From positions 2,356,001 to 2,420,000 of the forward strand of contig NC_015717.1 in NCBI RefSeq assembly GCF_000253295.1: a stretch of 64,000 bases of DNA. The letters are read 5' to 3'. The notes under the pieces are model-generated. The model did no database searches. It was not told the origin of the DNA and was given only the letters and a program-made list of their open reading frames with translations. Below, one piece after another: positions 25,867-34,731 of this stretch (positions within the stretch are counted from its first letter, which is position 1; every line of letters starts with the position of its first letter). Source of the stretch: Hyphomicrobium sp. MC1 (GTDB lineage Bacteria > Pseudomonadota > Alphaproteobacteria > Rhizobiales > Hyphomicrobiaceae). A program made the translations under genes and the position numbers.

Positions 25867-27399
25867 TCACAACGGAATGTTGTCGTGCTTCTTCCAGGGA
25901 TTTTCGAGCGTCTTGTTGCGCAGCATGTTGAGCGCGCGGCAAAGGCGCTTGCGCGTCGCTGAGGGCGTGATGACCTCATCGATGTAGCCACGCTCGGCGG
26001 CAACAAACGGATTGGCGAAGCGCTTCTTGTATTCGTCGATGCGGGCCTGGATCTTCGCCGGGTCAGACAATTCAGAGCGGTAAAGAATTTCGGCTGCACC
26101 CTTCGCGCCCATGACGGCGATTTCGGCGGTCGGCCACGCATAGTTGACGTCACCGCGGATGTGCTTCGAACTCATGACGTCGTAAGCGCCGCCGTAGGCC
26201 TTGCGCGTGATGACCGTGACTTTCGGCACCGTGGCTTCCGCATAGGCAAACAGCAGTTTCGCGCCGTGCTTGATGAGCCCGCCGTATTCCTGCGCGGTGC
26301 CCGGCAGGAAGCCCGGAACGTCAACGAACGTCACCAACGGAATGTCGAAACAATCGCAGAAGCGAACGAAGCGCGCGGCTTTGCGCGACGCATCGCTATC
26401 GAGCACGCCCGCGAGCACCATCGGCTGGTTGGCGATGATGCCGACGGTCGAGCCTTCCATGCGTGCGAAGCCCGTCACGATGTTCTTTGCGAAAGCTTCC
26501 TGGATTTCGAAGAAGTCCGCCTCGTCCACGACCTTCAGAATGAGTTCCTTGATGTCGTAGGGCTTGTTCGGATTGTCGGGGATCAGCGTATCGAGCGAAT
26601 GGTCGATGCGATCGGGGCTGTCGTGCGTCGGGATGAGCGGCACGCCCGCCTGGTTGCTCGACGGCAGGAAGTCCATCAGGCGACGCATCTGCAGCAGTGC
26701 CTCGAGATCGTTCTCGTAGGCCTTGTCGGCGATCGAGGACTTCGTGGTGTGGACCTTGGCACCACCCAACTCTTCTGCGGTCACGGTTTCGTTCGTCACG
26801 GTCTTCACGACGTCGGGGCCGGTCACGAACATGTAGCTCGTGTCCTTCACCATGAAGATGAAGTCGGTCATGGCAGGCGAGTAGACATCGCCGCCCGCGC
26901 AGGGTCCCATGATCACGGAAATCTGCGGGATAACGCCGGACGCCAGCACGTTGCGCTGGAATACTTCGCCATAGCCGCCGAGCGCGTCGACGCCTTCCTG
27001 AATGCGCGCGCCACCTGCGTCGAACACGCCGATGATCGGGGCGCGGTTTTTCAGCGCCATATCCTGGATCTTGGTGATCTTCTTGGCGTGTGTCTCGGAC
27101 AGCGAACCGCCCATCACCGTGAAGTCTTTCGCGAAGACGTAGACGACGCGGCCGTTGATCGTGCCCCAGCCGGTGACGACACCGTCGCCCGGCACCTTCG
27201 TCTTTTCCATACCGAAGTCGGTGCAGCGGTGCTCGACGTACATGTCGAATTCTTCAAACGAGCCGTCATCCATCAGAAGTTCGATGCGCTCGCGGGCGGT
27301 CAGCTTGCCCTTGGCATGCTGCGCGTCAATGCGGGCGCGGCCGCCGCCGAGACGGGCATTGTCGCGGCGCTTCTCAAGCTCATCGATAATGTCTTTCAT
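25867..27399 (-). CDS. pccB: Propionyl-CoA carboxylase beta subunit (carboxyltransferase)
   Basis: A 510-residue biotin-dependent carboxyltransferase. It moves carboxyl from carboxybiotin to propionyl-CoA, giving methylmalonyl-CoA; the enzyme is a cytoplasmic alpha6beta6 complex with PccA. Features include the N-terminal crotonase-like half (GGSLSETHAKKI, GVFDAGGARIQEG, GPCAGGDVYSPA) and the C-terminal half (FVDVPGFLPGTAQEYGG, RKAYGGAYDVMSSKH). The length and these glycine-rich oxyanion motifs match PccB well. The frame extends to 27627, but the ATG at 27399 (MKDIIDELEKRRDNARLGGG) is the standard start. No pccA is in the window. Confidence 0.93.
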   Translation of the reverse strand: MKDIIDELEKRRDNARLGGGRARIDAQHAKGKLTARERIELLMDDGSFEEFDMYVEHRCTDFGMEKTKVPGDGVVTGWGTINGRVVYVFAKDFTVMGGSLSETHAKKITKIQDMALKNRAPIIGVFDAGGARIQEGVDALGGYGEVFQRNVLASGVIPQISVIMGPCAGGDVYSPAMTDFIFMVKDTSYMFVTGPDVVKTVTNETVTAEELGGAKVHTTKSSIADKAYENDLEALLQMRRLMDFLPSSNQAGVPLIPTHDSPDRIDHSLDTLIPDNPNKPYDIKELILKVVDEADFFEIQEAFAKNIVTGFARMEGSTVGIIANQPMVLAGVLDSDASRKAARFVRFCDCFDIPLVTFVDVPGFLPGTAQEYGGLIKHGAKLLFAYAEATVPKVTVITRKAYGGAYDVMSSKHIRGDVNYAWPTAEIAVMGAKGAAEILYRSELSDPAKIQARIDEYKKRFANPFVAAERGYIDEVITPSATRKRLCRALNMLRNKTLENPWKKHDNIPL

Positions 27400-27526
27400 G
27401 GAACCCCTTGCCTGGCTCGGGCCGAATGTGCCGAAAGGGCTCTCTAGCATGGCTCCGATGCAGCGCAAACGGTGAGTTGTCGCGATGCCGGAGCCAAGCC
27501 CGGTACGTCGGCAAAGGCCCGGAAAC

Positions 27527-28234
27527 TCAGGCGCTTTTTGCGGCGGGCTCGGCTGCCGGAGCGGCCAGCCGGGCGGACAAATCAGCCGCCTTGACCTCGA
27601 CAAAGCCGGCGCCGCGAACTGGCTCAATCAGAACGGGATGATTTTGGGCTTCGGCCCAGGCCAGCGTCGTTGCGATGAAATTCGCGATCGGCTCGACGAT
27701 GACGCGCTTGCCCGCGATCTTTTTCATGTGGGCTTCGGCGTCAGGCCGGTGCGAAAAAACGTGCAGCTTGTCGGCCGAGCGCGGCTTCTGCGTGCCGGGC
27801 GTCAGCATCGGGCCCTCGGCATTGCCGACAAGGTAAATTTCGCGCTTCTCACGGGCGGCGGCCACATAAAGCGGGATCGCCTCGGTCTTGAGCCGGATCA
27901 GAAGATCGCGCGGGTCGATCTCGGCTTCGATCGGATCGGAAACCCAGTCGGTGCCGACGAAACCCTTGGCGGTCGCGATGCCAGGCAGAATATCAGTTGC
28001 AAATACTTCCAGAGAGATATCCTGCAACTCGCGGTTTCCGGCCAACGCTTCAGCCCAGCGCCCGGCCTCGATCGGGCTTGACCAGAAAAGCTGAACCGTT
28101 CGCCCAGCGACCTTCTGCGAGGGCACGGAAGCGTTTTCCTCGTCGGCAAGCGTGAGCACACGCCCTTCGGCCACCGCCCGGCGCACGAAGCGGTCGCGTT
28201 GCGCTAGCTCTGGAATGCGCGGCGCGTTGAGCAT
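27527..28234 (-). CDS. DUF2750-like protein
   Basis: A 235-residue protein. Its first half matches what I recall of DUF2750: RDRFVRRAVAEGRVLTLADE, then LFWSSPIEAGRWAEAL and an acidic DILPGIATAKGFVGTDW. The second half repeats the pattern more loosely (YVAAAREKREIYLVGNAEGPML ... HVFSHRPDAEAHMKKI), so the protein may be a tandem. The Ala-rich tail is low complexity. It ends 127 bp upstream of pccB on the same strand. No activity is known for the family. Confidence 0.65.
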   Translation of the reverse strand: MLNAPRIPELAQRDRFVRRAVAEGRVLTLADEENASVPSQKVAGRTVQLFWSSPIEAGRWAEALAGNRELQDISLEVFATDILPGIATAKGFVGTDWVSDPIEAEIDPRDLLIRLKTEAIPLYVAAAREKREIYLVGNAEGPMLTPGTQKPRSADKLHVFSHRPDAEAHMKKIAGKRVIVEPIANFIATTLAWAEAQNHPVLIEPVRGAGFVEVKAADLSARLAAPAAEPAAKSA

Positions 28235-28367
28235 TGGTCACCGACCCCGAATCATTCCTGCAAGTGTTCTTGAAACGCGACGCGAGGACAAGGAGGTCCC
28301 GGGTAAAGATAATCCTTCGTGTTAAATTCGGTTCTTTCCTCTGTGTTTCCGATGCGACGTCTGCGCC

Positions 28368-28814
28368 TCAATTGTCCATGGCTTCGACATTTGCCAGCAC
28401 CCGACGCAACAGGCCCATCAGCGTCTCGACCTCTTGCGCGGTTAGCCCCTCCATCGCTTCCTTGTTGCCTTGAAGGAGGATCTCACGCCCCTGAGGCAGC
28501 TTCGCCAAAGCTTTTTCGGTAAGCGAAATCATGCTGCTGCGGCGATCGGTTAGATCCGGTTCCCGGCGCACCAGGCCGTCGCGCTCCATGCGATTGATAA
28601 GCTGCGCCATGCTCGGCTGCTCAACTTTTACCAAACGCGCCAGCTCGATTTGCGACATTCGATTACCGTCTTTGAGAGCGCTAAGCACGGGCAGATGCGC
28701 GGAGGCAAAGCCCAGCGCACGAAGGCGCGTGTCGCCGACCCGCGCCAAACCGCGCGCAATTCGACTGAAATAATGACCGGGCGTCTCCATCGGCTTCCAC
28801 TTCCCGCTTGCCAT
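28368..28814 (-). CDS. MarR-family transcriptional regulator
   Basis: A 148-residue winged-helix MarR repressor. The recognition region reads MSQIELARLVKVEQPSMAQLINRMERDGLVRREPDLTDRRSSMISLTEKA, of which the wing RREPDLTDRRS is diagnostic (about residues 53-102). Helices at both ends form the dimer interface. The ATG directly abuts a 39-bp palindrome shared with the divergent TetX-like monooxygenase, so it very likely represses both itself and that gene and is released by the monooxygenase's substrate or a related aromatic compound. Confidence 0.92.
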   Translation of the reverse strand: MASGKWKPMETPGHYFSRIARGLARVGDTRLRALGFASAHLPVLSALKDGNRMSQIELARLVKVEQPSMAQLINRMERDGLVRREPDLTDRRSSMISLTEKALAKLPQGREILLQGNKEAMEGLTAQEVETLMGLLRRVLANVEAMDN

Positions 28815-28853
28815 TACATAGGGTCCTATGTTTATAACATAGGACCCTATGTA
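28808..28853. promoter_or_regulatory. 39-bp double operator in the marR-monooxygenase promoter
   Basis: Positions 28815-28832 and 28836-28853 are exact reverse complements with a TAT centre. Each arm contains its own palindrome, ACATAGG-GT-CCTATGT (28816-28831) and its mirror (28837-28852), with centres 21 bp apart, two helical turns. On the plus strand a possible -35 TTGCCA (28808-28813) precedes a TTTATA/TATAAC -10 region (28831-28838) inside the operator. GGAGG at 28857-28861 serves the monooxygenase start at 28870. Confidence 0.85.
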
Positions 28854-28869
28854 AACGGAGGCGGCGGAA

Positions 28870-30003
28870 ATGGCAATCGGTTCACAGATCGCAATTATTG
28901 GCGGCGGCCCCGGCGGATTGATGCTCGCCCGGCTACTGGAACTCCGCGGGGTGATCGCGACAGTGTTCGAGCGTGATGCTCACGCCGGCGAGCGTCCGCA
29001 AGGCGGTTCTCTCGACCTTCACGCCGAGTCCGGCCAGCGCGCCATGCGTTGCGCCGGGTTAGAGGCGGAATTTCGTGCTGCTGCTCGACCGGAAGACCAG
29101 GGCGATCGTTTGTACGACGAACACGGAACGCTCCTGTTCGACTACGACGGCCTTGGCGACGACCGGCCCGAAATCGACCGCACAGAACTTCGCCGCATCC
29201 TGCTCGGCTCCCTTTCCACAACGGAGATGCGTTGGGGCTACAGGATCACGGGTGTCCGCCACGCGGAGAATGGCGGTTACGATGTGATGAGCGACGGCAT
29301 CAGCGAACATTTCGACATTGTCGTCGGCGCCGATGGCGCTTGGTCTCGCGTCCGTCCCTTGCTCTCCGACGCCACGCCTTTTTACGAGGGCGTCACCTTT
29401 GTCGAACTCGGCTTCGATGCGAGCCGCCACCCCTCTGTCGATACCCTTGTTGGGAGGGGCAAAATGTTTGCGGTCGGCAACAACCGCGCGCTGATCGCCC
29501 AGCGCAACGGTCACGGGCACATCCGCGGCTACGCCGGTATTCGCATCGCGGAGGCTGAGGCCCAGGACTTGTCAAAAAGATCTACCGGCCGGGTACGTGC
29601 AACCGTACGGGAGGCGTTCGACGGTTGGGCTCCGACGTTGACCCAGTTGATCGAGGAAGGCGACATTATTGGCGTTCGCCAGTTGTATGCACTGCCGGTT
29701 GGCCACCATTGGATCAGCAGACCTGGGCTCACAATGCTAGGCGATGCTGCGCACTTGATGTCGCCTTTCGCGGGCGAAGGCGTCAATCTCGCGCTCGCCG
29801 ATGCCGTCGATCTTGCGGATGCGCTGACAGCTGAAAACGGCTGGTCGGCCGTTGAGCATTATGAAGCGGAGATGGTCGCGCGGGCGACGCCGGCTGCGGA
29901 AGAAGCGTCAACCGGCTTGAACGGTGTTTTTTCCTCGACCGGCATTTCGGATGTCCTGGCGCATTTTAAGGAACGCGTTGAGGCGCGTATCCCAGCGCAA
30001 TAG
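28870..30003 (+). CDS. FAD-dependent aromatic monooxygenase, TetX-like
   Basis: A 377-residue class A flavoprotein hydroxylase. FAD motifs are GGGPGGLMLARLLE (12-25), an acidic ERD after the second strand, the Arg in RPEIDRTELRRILLGSL (near 107), and GDAAHLMSPFAGEGVNLAL (about 291-309). The segment GGSLDLHAESGQRAMRCAGL, together with this C-terminal motif, resembles the tetracycline-inactivating TetX group more than generic phenol hydroxylases. Whether it acts on tetracyclines is unknown; many homologues act on other aromatics. It is divergent from marR and shares its double operator. Confidence 0.88.
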   Translation: MAIGSQIAIIGGGPGGLMLARLLELRGVIATVFERDAHAGERPQGGSLDLHAESGQRAMRCAGLEAEFRAAARPEDQGDRLYDEHGTLLFDYDGLGDDRPEIDRTELRRILLGSLSTTEMRWGYRITGVRHAENGGYDVMSDGISEHFDIVVGADGAWSRVRPLLSDATPFYEGVTFVELGFDASRHPSVDTLVGRGKMFAVGNNRALIAQRNGHGHIRGYAGIRIAEAEAQDLSKRSTGRVRATVREAFDGWAPTLTQLIEEGDIIGVRQLYALPVGHHWISRPGLTMLGDAAHLMSPFAGEGVNLALADAVDLADALTAENGWSAVEHYEAEMVARATPAAEEASTGLNGVFSSTGISDVLAHFKERVEARIPAQ

Positions 30004-30117
30004 GCCCAGTGCATTGGCCGGGACGATGCAGAAATCTGGGGGCGGCCACCTAAAAGGCGACCTTGATTTGCCCCGTCCGTGCCCATAGCATAACGCTTCC
30101 CAACAACTTGGAGTGGC

Positions 30118-31449
30118 TTGGACGCACATCCGTCGGCCGCGAACATCGTGACCGAAGCCCTCATCGTTCTGGCCCTTGTTCTTCTCAACGGCCTTTTTGC
30201 GCTTTCCGAACTTGCGATTGTTTCGGCACGCCGGCCGCGATTGAAAGCCATGGCGGCATCGGGCCGTTCCGGCGCGAACAGCGCGCTGGCACTCTCGGCG
30301 CAGCCCGGCCGCTTCCTGTCGGCCGTCCAGATCGGCATCACACTGATCGGCACGATCAACGGCGCCTATTCGGGCGAGACGTTCGGCGAGGACGCTTCCC
30401 TCTATCTGCAAAACCTCGGCTTCAGCCGACAGATTGCCGACCCGGCCGGCTTCGGTATCGTCGTCGCGGTCATCACGTATCTTTCGGTCATTATCGGCGA
30501 ATTGGTGCCGAAGACGCTGGCGCTGCGCAACGCCGAGGCGATCGCCTGTTTCGTTGCGCCGATCATGACGGGTTTCGCGAAGATCGCGGCGCCCATCGTC
30601 TGGCTTCTCGATACCTCGACGAACCTCGTGTTCCGTCTTCTCGGACTGTCGCAGGAAAGCGAGAGCAAGGTCACGGATGAAGAGATCAAGACGCTCATCG
30701 CGGAAGCCGAAACGGCGGGTGTGCTGGAGACGGGCGAAGGCGAATTGATTTCGGGCGTCATGCGTCTGGCAGATCGCGCCGTCGTCGGCATCATGACGCC
30801 GCGCACCGATGTCGTCTGGATCGACATCACCGCGTCGGACGAAGCGATCAAGGAACGGCTGATCTCGACGCCGCATTCGCGTCTACCTGTCGGTGAAGGC
30901 TCGACCGACAAGCTGATCGGCGTGGTGCAGACGCGCGAGCTGCTGTCGAACCTCCTCTCCGGCAACAACTTCGATCTGAAGTCCTTCGTTCGCAAGGCGC
31001 CGATGATCCCCGAGACAGCGGCGGCACTCGACGTGCTCTCGGTGCTGCGAGACGCGGAAGTGCCGATGGCGCTGATCCACGACGAATACGGCGACTTCGA
31101 AGGCCTCGTCACGCCCGCCGATATTCTCGAAGCGATTGCGGGCGTTTTCAAATCCGATGCCGAGGGCCTTGAGCCCTATGCGGTCGAGCGCGACGACGGG
31201 TCGTGGCTGTTTTCCGGCGGTATGCCGGTCGATGAAATGGCCGACAAGATCGGCATCGTGCTGCCGGAGAACCGCTCCTACGAGACTGTCGCCGGGTTTG
31301 TTCTTGCCGGATTGCAGCATTTGCCGAAGACGGGCGAGCACGTCGATATCAGCGGCTGGCGGTTTGAGGTCGTCGATCTCGATGCGCGCCGTATCGACAA
31401 GGTGCTCGCAAGCCGTCTGGTGCCGTTGCGGCGCAGACTTCCTACGTAG
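30118..31449 (+). CDS. CNNM/CBS-pair membrane protein (CorC/HlyC-type transporter family)
   Basis: A 443-residue protein with an N-terminal DUF21/CNNM membrane domain (about four helices, residues 10-190, with VITYLSVIIGELVPKTLAL), a CBS pair (about 205-335, MTPRTDVVWIDI and FEGLVTPADILEAI) and a C-terminal CorC_HlyC domain. Family members are linked to Mg/Co efflux and, in some bacteria, to membrane-damage resistance. The start appears to be TTG at 30118, preceded by GGAG; a GTG at 30148 is the alternative. The C-terminus overlaps the convergent ATP12 gene by 8 bp. Confidence 0.87.
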   Translation: MDAHPSAANIVTEALIVLALVLLNGLFALSELAIVSARRPRLKAMAASGRSGANSALALSAQPGRFLSAVQIGITLIGTINGAYSGETFGEDASLYLQNLGFSRQIADPAGFGIVVAVITYLSVIIGELVPKTLALRNAEAIACFVAPIMTGFAKIAAPIVWLLDTSTNLVFRLLGLSQESESKVTDEEIKTLIAEAETAGVLETGEGELISGVMRLADRAVVGIMTPRTDVVWIDITASDEAIKERLISTPHSRLPVGEGSTDKLIGVVQTRELLSNLLSGNNFDLKSFVRKAPMIPETAAALDVLSVLRDAEVPMALIHDEYGDFEGLVTPADILEAIAGVFKSDAEGLEPYAVERDDGSWLFSGGMPVDEMADKIGIVLPENRSYETVAGFVLAGLQHLPKTGEHVDISGWRFEVVDLDARRIDKVLASRLVPLRRRLPT

Positions 31450-32245
31450 CTTTTCTGCACAAAGTCAGAAACCGCACGGCGGCGTCGAACTCGGCCCGGC
31501 GGCCACGGCGGCGTGCAAGGGCTTCAGAATCCTCGCCCCAAAGCGAGATCTGATAATCTTCATCGACGTGCGCGGCTTTCCAGGCGGCGTCCGGGCTCAG
31601 CCATTCGCGGTCGATGGCGAGCGCGATCAGCGCCGAACCGGTCAGCGTCGTGATGACGTGCAGTCCCGATAGCCGCATGGCGTCGTGCGGCTCCAACGCT
31701 TGCTCATAAGCGACGATCGCAGCAGTTGGCTGAGCGACATGCACGATGCCGAACACGACCCGAAACTCGGCGTTGAGCGTCTCGTTCACCCACGCGACGA
31801 TCGGATCCCAATGCTCGGCCTGTAGCTCGACGAGCTTTTCTGGTGTCTCTGCGCGATAGCAGATGAGATCGGTTCCGGCATAAGCGGCGATATCATCGGC
31901 AACGGCGTCAAGCGTATCGGCGACAGCATCGATGGCTGTGTTGGCGAAACGGGTCAACGGCATATGTGCGGGGTTGATATGCTCACCCTGGGCGCGCCAT
32001 TCCTCGGCGATGGCTTCCGCGAGTTCGTGCGTCGGCAAGGCAAGCGCACGCTTCTTTGGCGTTTTGATCGGGCGGCCATCGAGCAGCACGCTGAAAGGTG
32101 CCGTGTCGCCGACGCTCACCTCTTTGTAGAAGCGGCGCGGAAGCGGTTTGGCCAGGCTGTCGTTCAGGACTTTGCCTGGACCGCCGGATGGCCGCGGCTC
32201 AGCAGGCCCAGAGCCGGATTTGCCTTTTCCGTTCTCGTCGTTCAT
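31442..32245 (-). CDS. ATP12-family F1-ATPase assembly chaperone
   Basis: A 267-residue ATP12 protein. In mitochondria ATP12 binds free F1 alpha subunits, and alphaproteobacterial homologues probably do the same. Typical stretches are RRFYKEVSVGDTAPFSVLLDGRPIKTPKKRAL, EWRAQGEHINPAHMPLTRFANTAID, and the C-terminal EDYQISLWGEDSEAL. A Ser/Gly/Pro-rich N-terminal 30 residues are variable. Its ATG overlaps the stop of the upstream HAD gene (ATGA), so the two are translationally coupled. Confidence 0.92.
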   Translation of the reverse strand: MNDENGKGKSGSGPAEPRPSGGPGKVLNDSLAKPLPRRFYKEVSVGDTAPFSVLLDGRPIKTPKKRALALPTHELAEAIAEEWRAQGEHINPAHMPLTRFANTAIDAVADTLDAVADDIAAYAGTDLICYRAETPEKLVELQAEHWDPIVAWVNETLNAEFRVVFGIVHVAQPTAAIVAYEQALEPHDAMRLSGLHVITTLTGSALIALAIDREWLSPDAAWKAAHVDEDYQISLWGEDSEALARRRGRRAEFDAAVRFLTLCRKAT

Positions 32246-32922
32246 GCGGCGCTGCTTTCAAGTGCGAGGACATCGTCGATGGCTTTGGGCAGATCTTCGA
32301 AACGTTCGACGATAATATGAGCGCCGGCGTTGTTTAGTTCCGCCACGGTGTGATAGCCCCAGGCGACGCCAATTGCCGCCACGCCAGCAGTCCGCGCCAT
32401 CGCCATATCATACGTCGTGTCGCCGATCATGACCGTAACTTCGGGCGTTGCGTCGGTTTCGAGGATAGCGCGCTGAAGCATCGAGGGATGCGGCTTCGAG
32501 GGATGATCGTCGGCAGTCTGGATGGTTGCGAAACTTCCGTGCCAGCCTTCGCGGTCGAACAGCCGATCGATGCCGCGACGCGACTTGCCCGTCGCGATGC
32601 CGAGAAGGTGGTCGTCACGCGCGGCGAGATTGGCGATCGTTTCCTTGGCTTGCGGAAATAGGATCTCGGTTTCGGCCGGATCGTGCTTCAGCTCGCGGAA
32701 CGCCATCTTGTAGCGTTCAGCGAGCGCAGCGCGCGTCGCCTTGTCAACATCGGGGGCCAGCACTGCAAACGCCTCAGGGAGCGAAAGCCCGACGACCGAG
32801 AGCGTTGCCTCCCGCGTCGGCGGGGTCATCTCGAGCGTGGTGAAGGCGTGCACCATCGACAGCACGATGCCCGCCTGGCTGTCGACGATCGTGCCGTCGC
32901 AATCAAAAACAACGAGTTTCAT
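32242..32922 (-). CDS. HAD-family phosphatase (phosphoglycolate-phosphatase-like)
   Basis: A 226-residue haloacid dehalogenase-type hydrolase: motif I FDCDGTIVDS (nucleophile Asp and acid/base Asp at about 6 and 8), a helical cap (type C1), motif II ATGKS, the motif III region SKPHPSM, and motif IV GDTTYDMAMARTAG. This layout fits phosphoglycolate phosphatase or pyrophosphatase relatives. The frame extends to 32958, but MKLVVFDCDG at 32922 is the natural start. It is coupled to ATP12. Confidence 0.88.
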   Translation of the reverse strand: MKLVVFDCDGTIVDSQAGIVLSMVHAFTTLEMTPPTREATLSVVGLSLPEAFAVLAPDVDKATRAALAERYKMAFRELKHDPAETEILFPQAKETIANLAARDDHLLGIATGKSRRGIDRLFDREGWHGSFATIQTADDHPSKPHPSMLQRAILETDATPEVTVMIGDTTYDMAMARTAGVAAIGVAWGYHTVAELNNAGAHIIVERFEDLPKAIDDVLALESSAA

Positions 32923-32954
32923 GGGGGGCGTTTTAGCATGGGGATTTTTAGTTT

Positions 32955-33064
32955 GCACCCGGCGCCCCCCCTTACGGGGAGCCGGCCGCCGGATGATTTT
33001 TGTAACTTTCTTCGCCCGTTAGGTGGCGCATGGCGGCCGGCGCGCGGAACGCGTGTCGCTGAGC
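32955..33064. repeat. Two copies of the two-tier hairpin element (copies c and d)
   Basis: Copy c: CCGGCG (32959-32964) pairs with CGCCGG (32987-32992) around CCCC...GGGG, with AGCCGGCC on the right arm and ATTTTTG after it. Copy d (33031-33064) lies in the opposite orientation and reads, on the minus strand, GCGACACGCGTTCCGCG then GCCGGCCGCC. The pair separates the HAD-ATP12 operon from rluC and its neighbour. Confidence 0.55.
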
Positions 33065-33075
33065 ACCATAAAAAG

Positions 33076-33585
33076 CTAGGGGCGGCCGAGGCGATGCTGG
33101 AGCCAGAGCAACAGGAAGCCGAAAAGCGGGATGAGGAAGTCCAGATAGAAAATCACGCCGGCGTTGCCGGGCGCAAAATTGTGCTGCGTCACGATCTGGT
33201 AAATGTGGCCGAAGCCCGCGCCCAGCGCGAATAATGCCGGTCCGACGATGGCCGCGAGACGAAGGTCGAAGCTTCGGAACGCCGCCAGAAACCCCACAAC
33301 GGAAAAGCCGAGGCTCGCAGTTCCGACCTCGAACTGAAAAGGACTATCGGCCCAGCCGATGAACTGAGCCGCCATTTGTCCGAAGAAGGAATGCATCACG
33401 AAGTTGTAGAAGAAGCAGACGCCGATGGCCCAGAACACGTGCCACGAAATCAACTTCTCGACGACCACGGCGGCTGTCACGGGTTTGGAAGCACGCATGA
33501 TCGCCGCGAGCGAAAACAGAAGTCCAATAACGAGAAACGTGAGCGTGAAATTCGAAAGAACGAACCTGATGATTTCCGAGATCAT
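33076..33585 (-). CDS. DUF6790-like membrane protein
   Basis: A 169-residue integral membrane protein with about five helices (TLTFLVIGLLFSLAAIM, ISWHVFWAIGVCFFYNFVMHSFF, LGFSVVGFLAAF, LAAIVGPALFALGAGFGHIYQIV, FLIPLFGFLLLWL). The polar FGHIYQ and HNFAPGNAG segments resemble the DUF6790 family. Unknown function. Ten to fifteen bases separate it from rluC upstream, so they likely share a transcript. Confidence 0.7.
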   Translation of the reverse strand: MISEIIRFVLSNFTLTFLVIGLLFSLAAIMRASKPVTAAVVVEKLISWHVFWAIGVCFFYNFVMHSFFGQMAAQFIGWADSPFQFEVGTASLGFSVVGFLAAFRSFDLRLAAIVGPALFALGAGFGHIYQIVTQHNFAPGNAGVIFYLDFLIPLFGFLLLWLQHRLGRP

Positions 33586-33600
33586 GGCGCTCGCCTTGTT

Positions 33601-34596
33601 CTATTCGAACTTTTCTTCGTCGAAACCCAGGAGTTCCCAAGTGCGCCGCATGTGATCGGGCAACGGCGCGGTAACGTCGATGGTCTTTCCGCCTTTCGGA
33701 TGCGGAATAACGAGGCGGCGCGCGTGCAAGTGAAGCTTCTTATCGATATTCTCGGCGGGCATGTGAACGTCGCCCTCGTACTTGTTGTCGCCGACGATCG
33801 GATGGCCGATGAGATGCATGTGCGCGCGGAGCTGATGCTGGCGGCCGGTCACCGGCTTCAGTGATACCCACGCCGTTTTGTGCGCAGCGCGATCTATGAC
33901 GGAATAGTGTGTGGTCGCGTGCATCGCGACGTCCTGCTCGCCGGGTTTTGCCTTGCGGACGCGATCGCCGTCAGGTCCTGAGGCTTTGACGAGTGCTGCC
34001 TCGACCTTGCCCTGCGGCGGCTTCGGAACGCCCTTCACGAGCGCCCAATAGGTTTTCGCAGCGGAGCGTGTCTGGAACGTCCGCCCGAGCTTCGCTGCCG
34101 CCTCGCGCGTTTTGGCAACGAGCAGCACGCCGGTCGTGTCGCGGTCAAGGCGATGTACCAGCCGCGGACGCTCGCCGCCGAAGCGGTCGGCCATGCCTTC
34201 GAGCATGCCGTCGATGTGCTTCTTCGTACCGGTGCCGCCCTGGACCGCGAGGCCGAACGGCTTATTCAGAACGAGAACGTAGTCATCCTCGAACAGGATC
34301 ATCTTTTCGATGGTATCGCGGTCGCCCTTTGAGACGCCGGGAGGGGCCTGCAGTCCCGGCCCCGACTTTTTGGGCTGACGAACGATCGCAGGAACGCGGA
34401 TTTCTGCGCCGACATTGAGACGGTCGTTCGCCTGCGCGCGCTTGGAATCGACGCGGACCTGCCCCGAACGCAGAAGCTTCTGGAGATAGGTGTAGCCGAC
34501 CTCCGGGAAATGCACGCGAAACCAGCGGTCGAGGCGCATATCGGCCTCGCCGTGCGCGACGCGCAGCGTTTCGACTTTTGAAGGCGTGTCGGTCAT
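33601..34596 (-). CDS. rluC: RluC/RluD-family 23S rRNA pseudouridine synthase
   Basis: A 331-residue pseudouridine synthase with an N-terminal S4 RNA-binding domain (about 15-75, MRLDRWFRVHFPEVGYTYLQKLLRSGQVRVD) and the catalytic domain carrying HRLDRDTTG with the nucleophilic Asp. VTGRQHQLRAHM and the IVGDNKY region complete the RluA-family set. RluC modifies U955, U2504 and U2580 of 23S rRNA in E. coli; RluD paralogues are similar, so the symbol is tentative. The frame begins at TTG 34608, but the ATG at 34596 is a better start. Confidence 0.88.
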   Translation of the reverse strand: MTDTPSKVETLRVAHGEADMRLDRWFRVHFPEVGYTYLQKLLRSGQVRVDSKRAQANDRLNVGAEIRVPAIVRQPKKSGPGLQAPPGVSKGDRDTIEKMILFEDDYVLVLNKPFGLAVQGGTGTKKHIDGMLEGMADRFGGERPRLVHRLDRDTTGVLLVAKTREAAAKLGRTFQTRSAAKTYWALVKGVPKPPQGKVEAALVKASGPDGDRVRKAKPGEQDVAMHATTHYSVIDRAAHKTAWVSLKPVTGRQHQLRAHMHLIGHPIVGDNKYEGDVHMPAENIDKKLHLHARRLVIPHPKGGKTIDVTAPLPDHMRRTWELLGFDEEKFE

Positions 34597-34731
34597 CGGA
34601 GTGTCCAACGTCGTGCGGCCCCAGAAAATTCCGGTGGCAAGCGAAGTGCGAAGATCATAAGAGGAATCCTTAGCGGAATTCCGTATAGCGCCGATCCGGG
34701 CGGCTAGGAAGGGCGGTAAGATAAACGGCCG

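Noticed and set aside
26161..27447. 428-codon plus-strand frame opposite pccB
   Set aside because: Histidine/arginine-rich shadow of pccB without domain structure.
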